A stretch of DNA of 64,000 nt, taken from assembly GCA_944739405.2 (NCBI GenBank), contig OX123191.2, positions 6,986,830 to 7,050,829 of the forward strand. Direction: 5' to 3'. This document shows positions 45,595 to 56,130 of this stretch, piece after piece. The notes under the pieces were generated by a model, which searched no databases, was not told where the DNA came from, and saw nothing but the letters and a program-made list of their open reading frames with translations. Made by a program: the position numbers and the translations under genes. This DNA comes from Euclidia mi (Eukaryota > Arthropoda > Insecta > Lepidoptera > Erebidae). The stretch's first letter is position 1, and each line of letters opens with the position of its first letter.

Positions 45595-45745
45595 TGTGTC
45601 GCGGGAGAATTTACAAACATGCAACCAACATACACAATGAACACCCGGACTCGAATGAAAAATGTATGGATCTCACAAAGTGTTGTTGCTTGTGGGTATT
45701 GAACCCACGGCACTTGACGCTACGCCAACGCTATTTGCCTGCATA
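45595..45745 (-). repeat. SINE S4, inverted copy
   Basis: On the minus strand: GCGTTGGCGTAGCGTCAAGT, GTGGGTTCAATACCCACAAG (B-box), then CTTTGTGAGATCCATACATT and CGGGTGTTCATTGTG. Confidence 0.65.
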
Positions 45746-46359
45746 GTCAAATAAAACAAGGTGGGAGGAGGGATCACCTGCTCATATTCACCGAACGAAA
45801 TGCGAAAGAAAACTGTTTTTCTTTCACTTTTCTCTTTGTAGTTTCACATTTTCACCATTAGTTTCATGTGGCCAGGTTGTGCATGCCATACCATGGTGAG
45901 GTAGATTCACGTGAACTGCTTCTAAGAGAAGACGAGTAGACCGTGATAGACCTTTTCTCGGGACGTGTACATTACAAATGAACTCAACGGAGGTGGAGAG
46001 AGGCCCACTAAGTAGTAGTTTTTATTTTGCCACCGCAACACAAAAAAAAATCTGTAGTAAATACGCGTTATCCTACTTTGAAAAATGATTTTCGCTGTAG
46101 TATGTTTGCAGAAGCGTAAAAATGTTTCATGCTATTACATACTAAACTAAATATTTTATTTAAAACCCCCACCAAAACACGTCATAAAAGTCTTACAAAA
46201 ATGACGAATTGTCTAGTTAAACCCTTGTCCGCTCCCCTTATAAAAACCTGCGAACACGTTCCGAAATTTGGTAACACCAACTGAAAATAGGTCCTAATTA
46301 ATCACAGTAATTATAAAAACGTACCAAAAAGAGAACATGACTTTTTTTTTAAGAAAATA
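45746..46359. other. Gene-free stretch
   Basis: Nothing recognised before the LTR element. Confidence 0.4.
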
Positions 46360-46364
46360 TACGG

Positions 46365-46469
46365 TGTGGTGGTGGATGTATGTAAGCATGTATAATTATG
46401 TGAATCATGAAATAAAGTCAGTATTGTATCAGAATTCGTTCGTTTCAATCACCTCTAACCCAAATATCA
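46365..46469 (+). repeat. 5' LTR, 105 bp
   Basis: TGTGGTGGTGGATGTATG to CCAAATATCA (TG...CA). It differs from the 3' LTR at one position I can see (GCATGTAT versus GCATATAT). Confidence 0.9.
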
Positions 46470-46471
46470 TA

Positions 46472-46489
46472 TGGCGACCCTGCCACGTC
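46472..46489 (+). promoter_or_regulatory. Primer-binding site, tRNA-Arg-like
   Basis: TGGCGACCCTGCCACG begins two bases after the 5' LTR. The initial TGG complements a tRNA CCA end. The rest resembles the 3' end of an arginine tRNA, though not exactly as I remember it. Confidence 0.6.
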
Positions 46490-46654
46490 ATCTTTGCGCA
46501 AGCGCCTCGGTACCGTATCCTTATATGGAAAGTGTTCTATAAACAATTTTAATTAATTGAATCTCGTGATACATGTACAATATGAAGCTACAAATAGTCT
46601 TTCGTTATACACAAGAGCGCGTAGTTATTGTTCGTAAACGGATTTTCGTGAAAA

Positions 46655-46993
46655 ATGTGCAACTCACAGAATAATAAGGATCAGGTGGTGATCGCCCAAA
46701 ATTCGGCAGCAGGTAGAAATTCCGCACAGATTGATCAGCTCATGTACCATGCCAGCACAGCGAATATTGTCCTTATAGTTATCGCCTTATTGATGGGTAT
46801 TGGCGGCGTCATACTCATTTATCTAATGTACCGGAGATGCCACAGGAGAATGGTAGAGAGACATGCGAATGATATCGTATTGAGAAGGTACGCCAGTATT
46901 ATTCGTGGACGGCGTAGGCAGACAGACTTGGAAGATAGTTATCGTAGCGAAAAATCACGCGACAACAGCAGCAAAGTGAACGGTATAATATAG
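46655..46993 (+). CDS. Small single-pass membrane protein in LTR element leader
   Basis: 112 codons, 185 bp after the 5' LTR and upstream of gag. The N-terminus is polar (MCNSQNNKDQVVIAQNSAAG). Residues about 37-59 are one hydrophobic helix (NIVLIVIALLMGIGG, then VILIYLMY). A strongly basic tail follows (RRCHRRMVERH, RRYASIIRGRRRQ). The positive charge after the helix predicts an in/out orientation with the tail in the cytoplasm. The frame is unbroken although gag and pol have stops. I think similar small frames occur in other insect gypsy elements, but I cannot name the family or function with confidence. Confidence 0.6.
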   Translation: MCNSQNNKDQVVIAQNSAAGRNSAQIDQLMYHASTANIVLIVIALLMGIGGVILIYLMYRRCHRRMVERHANDIVLRRYASIIRGRRRQTDLEDSYRSEKSRDNSSKVNGII

Positions 46994-47229
46994 TGATGTG
47001 ATGCGTAAAGTGTGGAAAAAACGACGAAGTGCGCGGAAATTGGTATGTGGCTCTAGTATACAAAGTGCATTACAATCGAAGTGCGTAAATCTCGGTTCTC
47101 CATGCGTTATATTGTATGGACAATAAGTTACGTTTATACCTATTTATACACTGAGTTCGGCTATTCGGTATGTATTGTCCTTGTTTATTATTATAAATAT
47201 TAAGCTATATTAATGTGACATATCTTTTC

Positions 47230-48664
47230 ATGGCAGAATTTTTAAAAGAACTTTGTGATGACTTGACAAAAATTAGATGTTATTTAATTAAAATAGGTCG
47301 CAGTAGAAGACAAGAAAGTATATGTAACAAAAAGTTGAGTGAAGCTAATAGTGTGTACCAGCAATATACTAATTATCTAGATGATATTAGTAGAATAAGA
47401 CAGCATAAAAGTAAATCAGAAATAGAATTAATTGATAATTTTTGCATAAATATTGATAAATTATATTCAGAAATTAGTGATTTATGTGAAAGTATGCCAT
47501 TAAATTTAATAAAAATAATTAATTGCCGTGTCCGTGTGGTGACGGATTAAGAATACGAATTGTCACCACCCCATATCATCCCATGGGTGTCGTAAGAGCC
47601 GACAGAGGGAGCATATTATGCAGAGAACAGCACTGTAAGAGAAGGAAAACTTGATACCAACCCTATACCAACCCGCTTGGCCAGCGTGGTATAGTAGGCT
47701 AATTCCTCCTTTCAAAAGAGAGGCCTAGTCCAGCAGTGGACTATTAAAGGCTGATGTTGATGATGATGCCATTAAACTCTGCCATAATGTTGAAATTCGA
47801 TTTAAAGGTTGCTCTAAGCTTATTACCAGTGATGAATGATACCGAATCAAATACGAAACAATTGATTGACGGCATCGAATACTATGACTGTATTAGAGGA
47901 TGCGTCGAAAAATAATTTACTACAGTTTGTTTTAAAAAGTCGATTATCGCCATCTGCTAAATTAAAACTTTCTAAAAAATATGATAGTGTATCTGAATTA
48001 TTAAGAGACATGAAGTTGAAATTGTTACCCGAAAAATCATTTACAGCTTTATCCAGTAGGTTACAAACGGTTAAGCAAAATGAAAAATCAGTAGCAGATT
48101 TTGGCCAAGAAATTTCTAATTTATTCGTGGACCTCACGATTTCGCAGTCTGAAGGTTATGAAGAAAGCTATGATGCTTTGAAACGTGTAAATGAAAAACT
48201 TGCTATCAAGCGTTTTGCCGACGGGTTGCGGAACCGTAGGCTAAGCACAATTATAGCTGCGCGAAACTTCGTTTCTTTAAGAGATGCAATACAGGCTGCT
48301 GTGGATGAAGAACTTTCATCACCTGCTACTTGTTCTGATATTTTAACTATGCGAAAATCAAATAAACAATATTTCAGCAATTACAGAGGTAGCCAAAGAG
48401 GTAAGTTTTCGAATACCGGGTAGAGAGGCCGAGGCAACCATGGTTGGAGTCATCACCAGAGTCGGGGTTCACACACACAAGGTGGGATTCGCGAGTATCG
48501 AGGTCGTTCACCGGCACGTGGATTTCGAGGTAGGTCTTATCATAATTCTAATTATGGTAGACAATATCAAAGAGGTGGACAGATACAGGCTATAACTCGA
48601 AATGATGAATCCGAATTACCGAATGAAAATATAGGTGAGGAAAACGTTCAACAGTTTTTTCGAG
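47230..48664 (+). pseudogene. gag: gag, interrupted by an SINE-like repeat
   Basis: The N-terminal part (MAEFLKELCDDLTKIRC, from 47230) runs to SMPLN, where repeat S3 is inserted (47505-47765). After it the frame resumes (MPLNSAIMLKF, LSLLPVMND, QLIDGIEYYD), shifts near 47885, and continues in the frame with LLRDMKLKLLPEKSF, FADGLRNRRLSTIIAARN and AIQAAVDEEL. A TAG at 48421-48423 precedes an Arg/Gly-rich tail (RGRGNHGW, RGRSPARGFRGRS) ending at 48664. No CCHC zinc knuckle is seen; the RG-rich tail probably binds RNA instead. Confidence 0.8.
47505..47765 (+). mobile_element. SINE-like repeat S3 inside gag
   Basis: Flanked by the exact 11-bp duplication ATGCCATTAAA (47494-47504, 47766-47776). 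It carries about 27 extra bases (TTTAATAAAAATAATTAATT onward) before the usual CCGTGTGGTGACGG start, and a GATGATGATG tail. Confidence 0.88.
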
Positions 48665-49630
48665 CCTAAAAATAAGTTTATTTTTTCTTATGATAATTCG
48701 TTATTAGCTAGTTTATCCGTAGATGGCAGGTGTTATTCATGGCTAATTGATACCGGTGCGTCAATTTCGGCCGTAAAATATGATTGCATCATTAAACAAA
48801 ATATTCCTATGCAAAAATGGAATACAACAATAAATGGCATTGGAGGCAAAGTCCAAGCTATTGGGTACGCATATCTTAGGTTATCGACACAGGCTCCCCC
48901 CCCGTGGGATCTCCACCTTGTCGTGGTGGGGGGGGCTTAGTAACCGTGGATTGGTGACCCGCGGTGAAGCTAAGAGGGATCCAGGAGGGGACGCTCCGCG
49001 TGGGCTTGACGGAGGCCTGCGCTGGATGCGTCCAAAGGGGCGGGTGCGAGGGACAGTTCTTCTGTCCCTCGCAGTCGGGTGCGGTCGCGGGAGGAGAGGC
49101 GTGTCGGTGTTGCGTTGCCGCGCGCCCTATCTCCCGCGACCAAATGGAGGCGCACCATCTTTGCGTCGCGGTGGGGCCGCAGAGGAAGAGGAGATGCGGT
49201 GTTGCGTTGCCGTCCTCCCTATCCTCTGCGGCTGCTGAGTGTTTTGGCGGCGGAGCCCAACACCTTCATCCGCCGCCAAGGGGGTTTAGTTCGGGGCCCG
49301 CCTGACCATCTTGGCGGGCCAATACCCGTCGGGGGGTAGCGACGAATGCTTATGCGAATCCCCACCCTCCGACACACGGGTACATGAGGAATACGGGTTG
49401 GTTTTTAGTCAGTAAGAGTCTGACAGTCCCCTTCGTCCTTCCCCCGGGGCGGAGGGACTCCATGAGGATTTTCCAACCCGATACCAAAAAAAAAAAAAAA
49501 AAAAATCGACACAGGCTCATAGTTTTAGTCACAAGTTTTATGTTTTCGATTCATTGCCATGTAAGGCGGATGGCATCATCGGGTATGACTTCTTAAATAA
49601 ATTTAGATCATGCTTAGATTTAGAACGTAA
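48635..49630 (+). pseudogene. Aspartic protease of the LTR element, split by insertion
   Basis: The catalytic motif SWLIDTGASISAVKYD lies at about 48748-48795, and INGIGGKVQAIGYAYLRL forms the flap region. The frame is cut at LSTQA by the GC-rich insertion (48897-49504) and resumes after the duplicated target with HSFSHKFYVFDSLPCK and DGIIGYDFLNKF, the C-terminal ILG-like block. It is in a different frame from gag, so expression would need frameshifting. The next interruption is the Helitron at 49658. Confidence 0.85.
48897..49504 (+). mobile_element. GC-rich poly(A) SINE-like element with a string of hairpins
   Basis: Flanked by the exact 14-bp duplication ATCGACACAGGCTC (48883-48896, 49505-49518) and ending in a run of A (about 49486-49505), so it was inserted by target-primed reverse transcription. 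It is far more GC-rich than its surroundings. It contains five perfect stems of 8-12 bp in a row (49045-49320). The 3' part (TTTAGTCAGTAAGAGTCTGA, then GGGACTCCATGAGGATTTTC) resembles 3' ends of R1-clade LINEs of moths as I recall. Open frames exist in several phases, but none has a recognisable domain. Confidence 0.85.
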
Positions 49631-49657
49631 ACAAATGACACTATATACTTCGGATAA

Positions 49658-49865
49658 TCTTAATATATAAAATCCTTGCGTTACTGACTGACTGACAGAC
49701 ACGCTACAGCCGAAACTATTGGGCGCAGGAAGCTGAAATTTGGCATGTATGTTCCTTGGGGACCGTAAGGGTGCACTAAGAAGGGAATTCTCGAAATTCC
49801 CACGGGATCGGCCAAAACGGGTAAAAGTAAAAAAAAATGCAGGCGTAGCTGCTGGCGTCCTCTAG
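49658..49865 (+). mobile_element. Helitron-like element H1 inside pol
   Basis: Inserted between A and T, from TCTTAATATATAAAATCC to GCTGGCGTCCTCTAG. Removing it joins the pol frame (TLYTSDN to KIVLQLNN). Confidence 0.88.
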
Positions 49866-50730
49866 TAATAAGATAGTTTTACAGTTAAATAATCCAGTTA
49901 AACAATTATTTCATATTCCTTCTAGGTCGGAATCAATTCATTATTTAGATACGAGTATGAATGAAGACTGTGTGGTTTGTGCACAAGAGTTATGTAAGGG
50001 AGTATTTATGGCTAGTACTTTAGTCACCCCAGTCAATGGCAAGATACCTATTAGATTATTAAATACGACTGAAAATGATATTTCTTTAAATGAAATTAAG
50101 CCAATTATACACACGTTCAACGATTATAATTTATGTTCATTTGACAAATGCTCATTAGGCGCCGAACGCGTAAAGACGTTGTTATCAAATCTTGATTTGA
50201 AACATTTGAATTTAGAAGAAAAGATTGCTATTCAGAATATATGCGCTAAATATGAAATTGAAAATCAAATTAAAAACACGCTGTCGCAAGGTATTATAGA
50301 ACCTTGTGCGAGCGAATGGTCTAGCCCAGTGCTTTTAGTACCTAAGAAGCTCGATTCAACTGGCCAGAAGAAATGGAGATTAGTAATAGATTATAGAAAA
50401 TTAAATAACGTAATTAAAAATGATAAATTTCCGCTTCCAAATATAACAGATATTCTTGATTCCCTTTCTGGTTGTATTTATTTTAGCCATCTTGATTTAT
50501 ATCAAGGATTTTTTAACGTAAACCTTGAGAAAGACAGTAGAAAGTATACAGCTTTTTGTTCTGGGCAATACCAAATGACTAGAATGCCAATGGGGCTTAA
50601 AACCAGCCCTGACTCCTTTTCGAGAATGACGAACATGGCAATGGCCGGGTTAACATATGAAAAATGTCTAGTATATTTAGATGATTTGGTCGTATATGGA
50701 AAATGCCTCAATTCGGCAACAAAAAATTAA
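49866..50730 (+). pseudogene. pol: LTR element reverse transcriptase, N-terminal part
   Basis: Open from just after the Helitron. It shows IKNTLSQGIIEPCASEWSSP and LVPKKLDSTGQKKWRLVIDY (block 1), RKLNNVIKNDKFPLPNI, FSHLDLYQGFFNV (motif A), FCSGQYQMTRMPMGLKTSPD (motif B) and KCLVYLDDLVVYG (catalytic YLDD, about 50669-50707). An in-frame TAA at 50728-50730 interrupts ATKN-stop-QDVFERLRK, and the same frame then continues. Ty3/gypsy-type by block order and the LDLYQGF/YLDD motifs. Confidence 0.92.
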
Positions 50731-52643
50731 CAAGATGTGTTTGAACGCCTGCGTAAAACTAATTTAAAATTAAATCCTGTTAAGTGTGACTTTTTAAGAA
50801 AGGAAATGTTATATTTAGGTCATGTTATTTCATCAAAAGGTGTTCAACCCGACCCAGAAAAAATTAACATAGTGAAGAACTACCCTGTCCCTCAAAATTC
50901 TGATGAGGTAAAACGATTTGTAGCTTTCTCAAATTACTATAGAAAGTTTATAAAGAATTTTGCAGCAATAGCACAACCTTTAATAGAATATTTAAATGGA
51001 CTCAAGAGTGTCAAAAATCATTTGATCTTTTAAAGCAATTATTAATTAACCCACCAGTACTTCAATATCCCGATTTTTCTAATGATAACATGTTCACACT
51101 TCAAACAGATGCTTCAGGGTATGCTATCGGAGCCGTTTTAGCTAATCAGAACGGAAAACCAGTCGCTTACGCAAGTAGAACACTCAATAAAGCAGAGAAA
51201 ATGTACCCCACAATCGAGAAAGAGTTACTGGCCATTGTCTGGGCTGTTAAACACTTCAGGCCTTACTTGTATGGTCGTAGGTTTAAGATACTGACAGACC
51301 ATAAACCATTAGTATATTTATTCAAAATTAAGGAACCATCTAGTAGGTTATTAAAATTTAGAATTTTGTTAGAAGAGTACGACTTTTTTGTGGAATATGT
51401 GAAAGGATCGGATAATGTAGCTGCAGATGCATTATCTCGAGTGATTTTGACATCGAAAGATTTAAAGGACATGCATGAGTGTGTTGTGAACGTACTCACA
51501 CGCGCACAGAAAAGGAAATTAAATGCTAGACAAGACAATTCGGATACTATAGTTACCACCGATGACAGGCCTGATCAACCAAGAGTCGTGGAAACTCATA
51601 GTAAGCCGAAAATGTCTATTGAGCTTAAATTTATACGTAATAAAATGTTATATAAATTAAGAAAAAGTAATTTCATAGAGAAAGAAAGTCAATCGTTATT
51701 ATTTGTACCAAAAGCTATGGTGATATATATTAAACCAGTTTCTCAATCACAACCGACGCCAGACGCTTTTGTGAGAGAACTGGAAATGTTTTGTGGACAG
51801 TTAAATATTGAAGAAATATATTTAATTCAAAATAATAGTAATGGTACATTTGTTAGGCTATTAATGCACAAAATAAATAAAATAAAGCCATGGTTAGGCC
51901 CACGATTATGTATTCTAAATGATGTAATTAGGATAGAGGACCAAGACGAAAAGAGAGTTATTCTTAACGACTTTCATCTGTTACCTACAAGTGGCCACGC
52001 AGGTATCAGACGAATGGTCAATAATATTAGAAAATATTATTACTGGTCAGGGATTGAACGTGATGTCACTGATTTTATAAAAAGATGTGACAAATGCCAA
52101 AAGCAAAAACATTCCAAGCATATTAAAGAGCCCATGTCTATAACTTCAACGGCACATGCTGCATTTGAAAAAATATTTTTAGATGTGGTAGGACCTTTAG
52201 ATAAGGACCAACGAGGTCATTCATACATATTGACACTTCAGTGCGAACTATCAAAATATGTTGAGGCTTACCCACTTATAACAAAATCTAGCCAAGAAAT
52301 TGCTCAAAGTTTTGTGAATAATTTTATTTTGAGATATGGTATACCTAAAGAGATCGCTACTGATAGGGGATCCGAATTTATGTCAGCTACCATGCAAGAA
52401 ACGTGTAAATTACTTCATATTCATAAAATTAACTCTACTGCTTATCACCATGAGAGCATAGGCTCACTAGAAAATACACACAAACACTTAGGTGCGTTTT
52501 TAAGAATACAAACAGACAAATATCCTGAGACATGGAGTAGTTGGTTACCATATTGGTGCTTTAGTTATAATACTTCAGTTCATACAGAAACGAAGTACAC
52601 TCCCTTTGAACCGGTAGAAAATGTAACTTACCCAGTAACATAA
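50731..52643 (+). pseudogene. pol: LTR element RT thumb, RNase H and integrase
   Basis: VFERLRKTNLKLNPVKCDF and YLGHVISSKGVQPDPEKI (RT end) run to about 50990, where a frameshift falls in the segment that should read KWTQECQKSFDLLKQLL. From 51090 RNase H follows (LQTDASGYAIGAVLA, YPTIEKELLAIVWAVKHFRP, LTDHKPLVYLF, DNVAADALSR). The integrase has an HHCC zinc domain (TSGHAGIRRMVNNIRKYYYW, then RCDKCQKQK), catalytic D in FLDVVGPL, D in ATDRGSEF and E in HHESIGSLENTHK. The frame stops at 52643 after a shift near 52615. Confidence 0.92.
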
Positions 52644-52967
52644 CTAGAGCTGTGGAACCTTTATATAATTTTGAAGATTATCCTTTACAGTTAAAATATC
52701 GACTTCAGGTGTCTAATAAAGAAGCACGCGATAATTTAATTAAATCCAAATTGTTGAGAAAATCAAAATACGATAAAACCATAAACCCAATCATATACAA
52801 AGAGAATGACTTAATTTTGGTTAAGAATTAAACTGGTAATAAGTTAGACAACATTTATTTAGGACCATATGTTGTTATAAAAGATATGTCACCTAACGTG
52901 AAAATATTAAAAAACGGTAAAATCGACGTAGTACATAAGAACCGCACTAAATTGTATACCCACTAAA
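52622..52967 (+). pseudogene. Integrase C-terminus, shifted frame
   Basis: After the shift the sequence reads CNLPSNITRAVEPLYNFEDY, RLQVSNKEARDNLIKSKLL and ENDLILVKN, then an in-frame TAA (52829-52831) and LDNIYLGPYVVIKDMSPNVK, ending VVHKNRTKLYTH. This GPF/Y-like segment (LGPYVV) closes the integrase. No further frame before the 3' LTR, hence no env. Confidence 0.85.
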
Positions 52968-53195
52968 TTAATGTAACCCAAGTTTATTTAATGGAACAAA
53001 ATAATTCAAATGTTAATGTTTTATAATATTGGTATGTAATCTTATATTCTGTAGTTATATACATAAAATAATCATGTAATCGTAGGTATAATATTCAATA
53101 TAATGTTTATAATCTTATAATTACTGAAAACATGTATTTAGCTTGTAAGTTACAATAAAATAATATTATTCATCTTATTTTATTTTTCCATCACC

Positions 53196-53203
53196 GGGGG
53201 AGA
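53196..53203 (+). promoter_or_regulatory. Polypurine tract
   Basis: GGGGGAGA lies directly before the 3' LTR TGTGG, the expected plus-strand primer. Confidence 0.8.
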
Positions 53204-53308
53204 TGTGGTGGTGGATGTATGTAAGCATATATAATTATGTGAATCATGAAATAAAGTCAGTATTGTATCAGAATTCGTTCGTTTCAATCACCTCTAACCC
53301 AAATATCA
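53204..53308 (+). repeat. 3' LTR, 105 bp
   Basis: Same as the 5' LTR apart from one visible base, and followed by TACGG. It contains AATAAAG near its middle as a possible polyadenylation signal. Confidence 0.9.
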
Positions 53309-53313
53309 TACGG

Positions 53314-54289
53314 GGTGACGGTATGCAAATAAGGGGAAAATCGAGGTAAGCTGTGCATGTGTTTTTAGGGGTCCACATTTGTGGTAAGCCAATGTAAGTA
53401 TTGGTTTGAGTAAGCAACAAAGTTTTTGGTCAGACGTGAGTAATCATGGCGTTTGTAAAGGCTTTTGAGGGACCACTTCACGGTAAAATGGATTTTATAT
53501 AAAAGTGGGCTATCTACATGGTATTTTTTCTCTAAATGTAATTTTCTGATTCTGTTATCGTTCAGCATTTGCTTGATAAGTAGGTGGTATGTAATATCGA
53601 GATAATATTTTGACAGTTTTGATTAATAGGCCAAAAGTGTCATCACAATTTTTTTATGTAGGTATCTACAAACGTAAGTATCTATTTATTATTCTAGTTT
53701 TGAAAGTGCAGACCACCGGTTCGTTTAATGGCCTTCGAGGCAAATTTTGGCTCCTCCTTCTAAGATCCTTATTTTAGATATGTAAATAGTACTTTGCATT
53801 GTTTTCTAAACACATCTACACCATCACCTCAGATAGTGATAGAAGTGATTCTTTCTAGCCAATGCTAGTCATCGTTTACTCTCAAATAAGTCGCTCTCTC
53901 ATCTGATTTCTTGAGAAAGATACAACATCACAATTTTTTTTTAATAGATGTAATATTTTTGACGTAAATTTTAAATTATGGAAAACATCTCTTTATCTTC
54001 AGCACAAATTCATATTCACAAAATTCTAACACAAAGTTCTGTAGCTACCGTGGTAATACCTTGTCCAAACACGCATGTTTAACAAGGTTCACAACGTTAG
54101 GCAGTAAATTCGTACCAAGAACACTTTAACATGGCCGCCCCTGGAAATTATCCTCTCAGTGGCATCTACCGACACGTACTCCTTGTACTACGGGCTTGAA
54201 GATCGCTTGAGAATATTGCAAGGCTAGATAAAACACTGGCAGCTTGTAAAATTTATTCTATGAATATATTTTTGGAAGTTAATTAAGTG
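53314..54289. other. Gene-free stretch
   Basis: No feature recognised. Confidence 0.45.
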
Positions 54290-54450
54290 TAATCCATATT
54301 TTTTATTTAACCGTTTCTGTTTGTTCCTGTTGGAATTTCGACACCCAAGTAACATGCATGCTAAATTACAGGTTCTTGAATCCAACAGTTTTATCTGTAA
54401 CATGTCTGACAGTCAGTTTGTAACGCAATGTTTTATACATATTTTTTTAT
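54290..54450 (-). repeat. Degenerate Helitron H1 copy
   Basis: On the minus strand: AAAACATTGCGTTACAAACT, GACTGTCAGACATG, then TTAGCATGCATGTTACTTGG parallel the H1 5' half. Ends are not preserved. Confidence 0.5.
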
Positions 54451-55259
54451 TTTTTACGGAACTCTACAAAGAACTCGACATGAGTTCCCCAATTAGCGTG
54501 TTTAAAACAATTTAAAGGCGCGTGTACACAAATGTACCTTAATCATGTGATTATAATTTATCGCCAGCGGTTTAATTACGAACAGTCGCGCCCACTGCAC
54601 TTGCACTAACACTCGCTAATTAATTGTTGTGGCGACTGTACTTTATGTATCGTTTAGTCGCTTTAGATATGAATGGAGTATGGTAATGTGAATAATTTTT
54701 TGGTGATTATAACCTATTTTGTCGATGTGTCGTTTAAAGTCGTGAAAACAAAGTTACTTGTGTGCCAATGCTATACATTTTTATTATAAGAATTATATGG
54801 CCACTTAATGGCGCTGATACACTTGAACATCCACTTGTAACAGAACATCGAGTATTCACCGTTTCTAAATATGTCCATTCTTACTCGTCTCTGGTCCAAC
54901 TGAACAACGAACAACTATTTCATGATCTTTCTAGCGAACGCTCTAGTCGATGACAGAGAGGACGCTGCAGGGACTTCATTTTATTTTTATAATAAGTATA
55001 GATAATACTCAACTGATCATTACAGTGTTCTATTGGCGATGCTAAGATTCTAACTAGCGACTCTAGCTGCGAAATTTAAAAGTTGTCTATGCACGACTCT
55101 TTCACAGATCATTACTACTTTTGACAGCTCTCAAACTCAAATATGTTTATTTCCATAAAAATGTCAAACAATTTTTTGGACACGTCAGAAAGTCATAGAT
55201 AATAATATAAGAAAAAAGTAAGTATAAATGCATATTTACATAATTGAGCATTGAAAAAA
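54451..55259. other. Gene-free stretch
   Basis: No feature recognised. Confidence 0.4.
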
Positions 55260-55355
55260 AATGCCTGTTCAGAAAGTAGAGCCTCTGAGAAGAATCAGGC
55301 AAGAAACTCAGGGCCACTCTTTTCATGGTCCAGTTTTATACAATTAAATAACTAA
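55260..55355 (+). repeat. Possible interspersed repeat fragment
   Basis: CCTGTTCAGAAAGTAGAGCC to AGAAACTCAGGGCCACTCTT resembles a dispersed moth repeat I recall (AAGAATCAGGCAAGAAACTC). No second copy is in this window. Confidence 0.35.
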
Positions 55356-55419
55356 GTAACTAGATTGCATTTTTCATATATGGATTGTCCATAATGTTGT
55401 CGTTAATTGATATAGTTAT

Positions 55420-56130
55420 TTAAAAAATAATATAAAAGCAATAAACTAGTCTAGCACAATACAGACACAACAGCTCACAATCACAAAAATCTTTAAATGT
55501 TAAGCAAGCATTTTTATCTTCATTATAATCTGAATAGTAGCCCTTTTGACATAGTTTTCGTTTTTTAAACTTCTTGAATTTGTTGAAACTTAAATTTTGA
55601 ATATTACTTGGTACTTTATTGTAAAAGCGCACACATTGGCCTTTGAAAGATATTTTTTATTTTCTCTAGCCGTGTGGATGGCACTAAGAACTAGTTTACT
55701 CTTATTTCTAGTATTTACATTATTGTGAATATCACTTTTTTTAGTACGACCTTGTTTTGGAATACATAATCTTAATATATAAAATCCTTGCGTTACTGAC
55801 TGACTGACAGACAAGCTACAGCCAAAAATATTAGGCGCAGGAAGCTGAAATTTGGCATGTATGTTCTTTGGGGACCGTAGGGCTGCACTAAGAAGGTATT
55901 TCCCGAAATTCTCACGGGATCGGCTAAAACGGGTAAATTTAAAAAAATGCAGGCGTAGCTGCTGGCGTCCTCTAGTAATACATAACATTGGAATATATGT
56001 ATTGGCTTTCCACTGTTAAAATATTTATTGCTTTAAATTTATTCCTTAACGAAGCCACATAATCCATATTATTGCTCGAATAGCTCTCTTCTGCAGAACA
56101 AAGATGTTCTCAAAACAATTATCACCTTAA
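55420..56130 (-). pseudogene. LINE RT C-terminus, split by a Helitron
   Basis: On the minus strand: LQKRAIRAI and FKAINILTVESQYIYSNVMY, then the Helitron (55975-55770), then KKSDIHNNVNTRNKSKLVLS, a frame change near 55650, and VRFYNKVPSNIQNLSFNKFK to a stop at 55420. The blocks RAIRAI, LTVxxxYIY, NTRNK and FYNKVP are the usual C-terminus of Jockey/CR1-type insect LINEs. 5'-truncated with several frame breaks. Confidence 0.75.
55770..55975 (+). mobile_element. Helitron-like element H1 inside a LINE relic
   Basis: TCTTAATATATAAAATCC after an A, ending GCTGGCGTCCTCTAG before T. Full length at 206 bp. Confidence 0.8.

Larger units (their letters stand above)
46365..53308 (+). mobile_element. Ty3/gypsy LTR retrotransposon with three nested insertions
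   Basis: 5-bp duplications TACGG (46360-46364, 53309-53313), 105-bp LTRs, a primer-binding site, gag, protease, RT, RNase H and integrase in Ty3/gypsy order, and a polypurine tract. There is no env frame between integrase and the 3' LTR. Nested insertions: 47505-47765, 48897-49504 and 49658-49865. Several stops and frameshifts inactivate it. Confidence 0.92.

Noticed and set aside
48897..48975. HDV-like ribozyme at the 5' end of the GC-rich element
   Set aside because: The C-run/G-run and the CCACC/GGTGG hairpin are suggestive, but I found no partner for the second helix of the double pseudoknot.
48834..49339. Overlapping open frames of 86-134 codons in the GC-rich insertion
   Set aside because: GC-rich DNA has few stops in any frame, and no frame shows a domain. 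The hairpin structure explains the sequence better.
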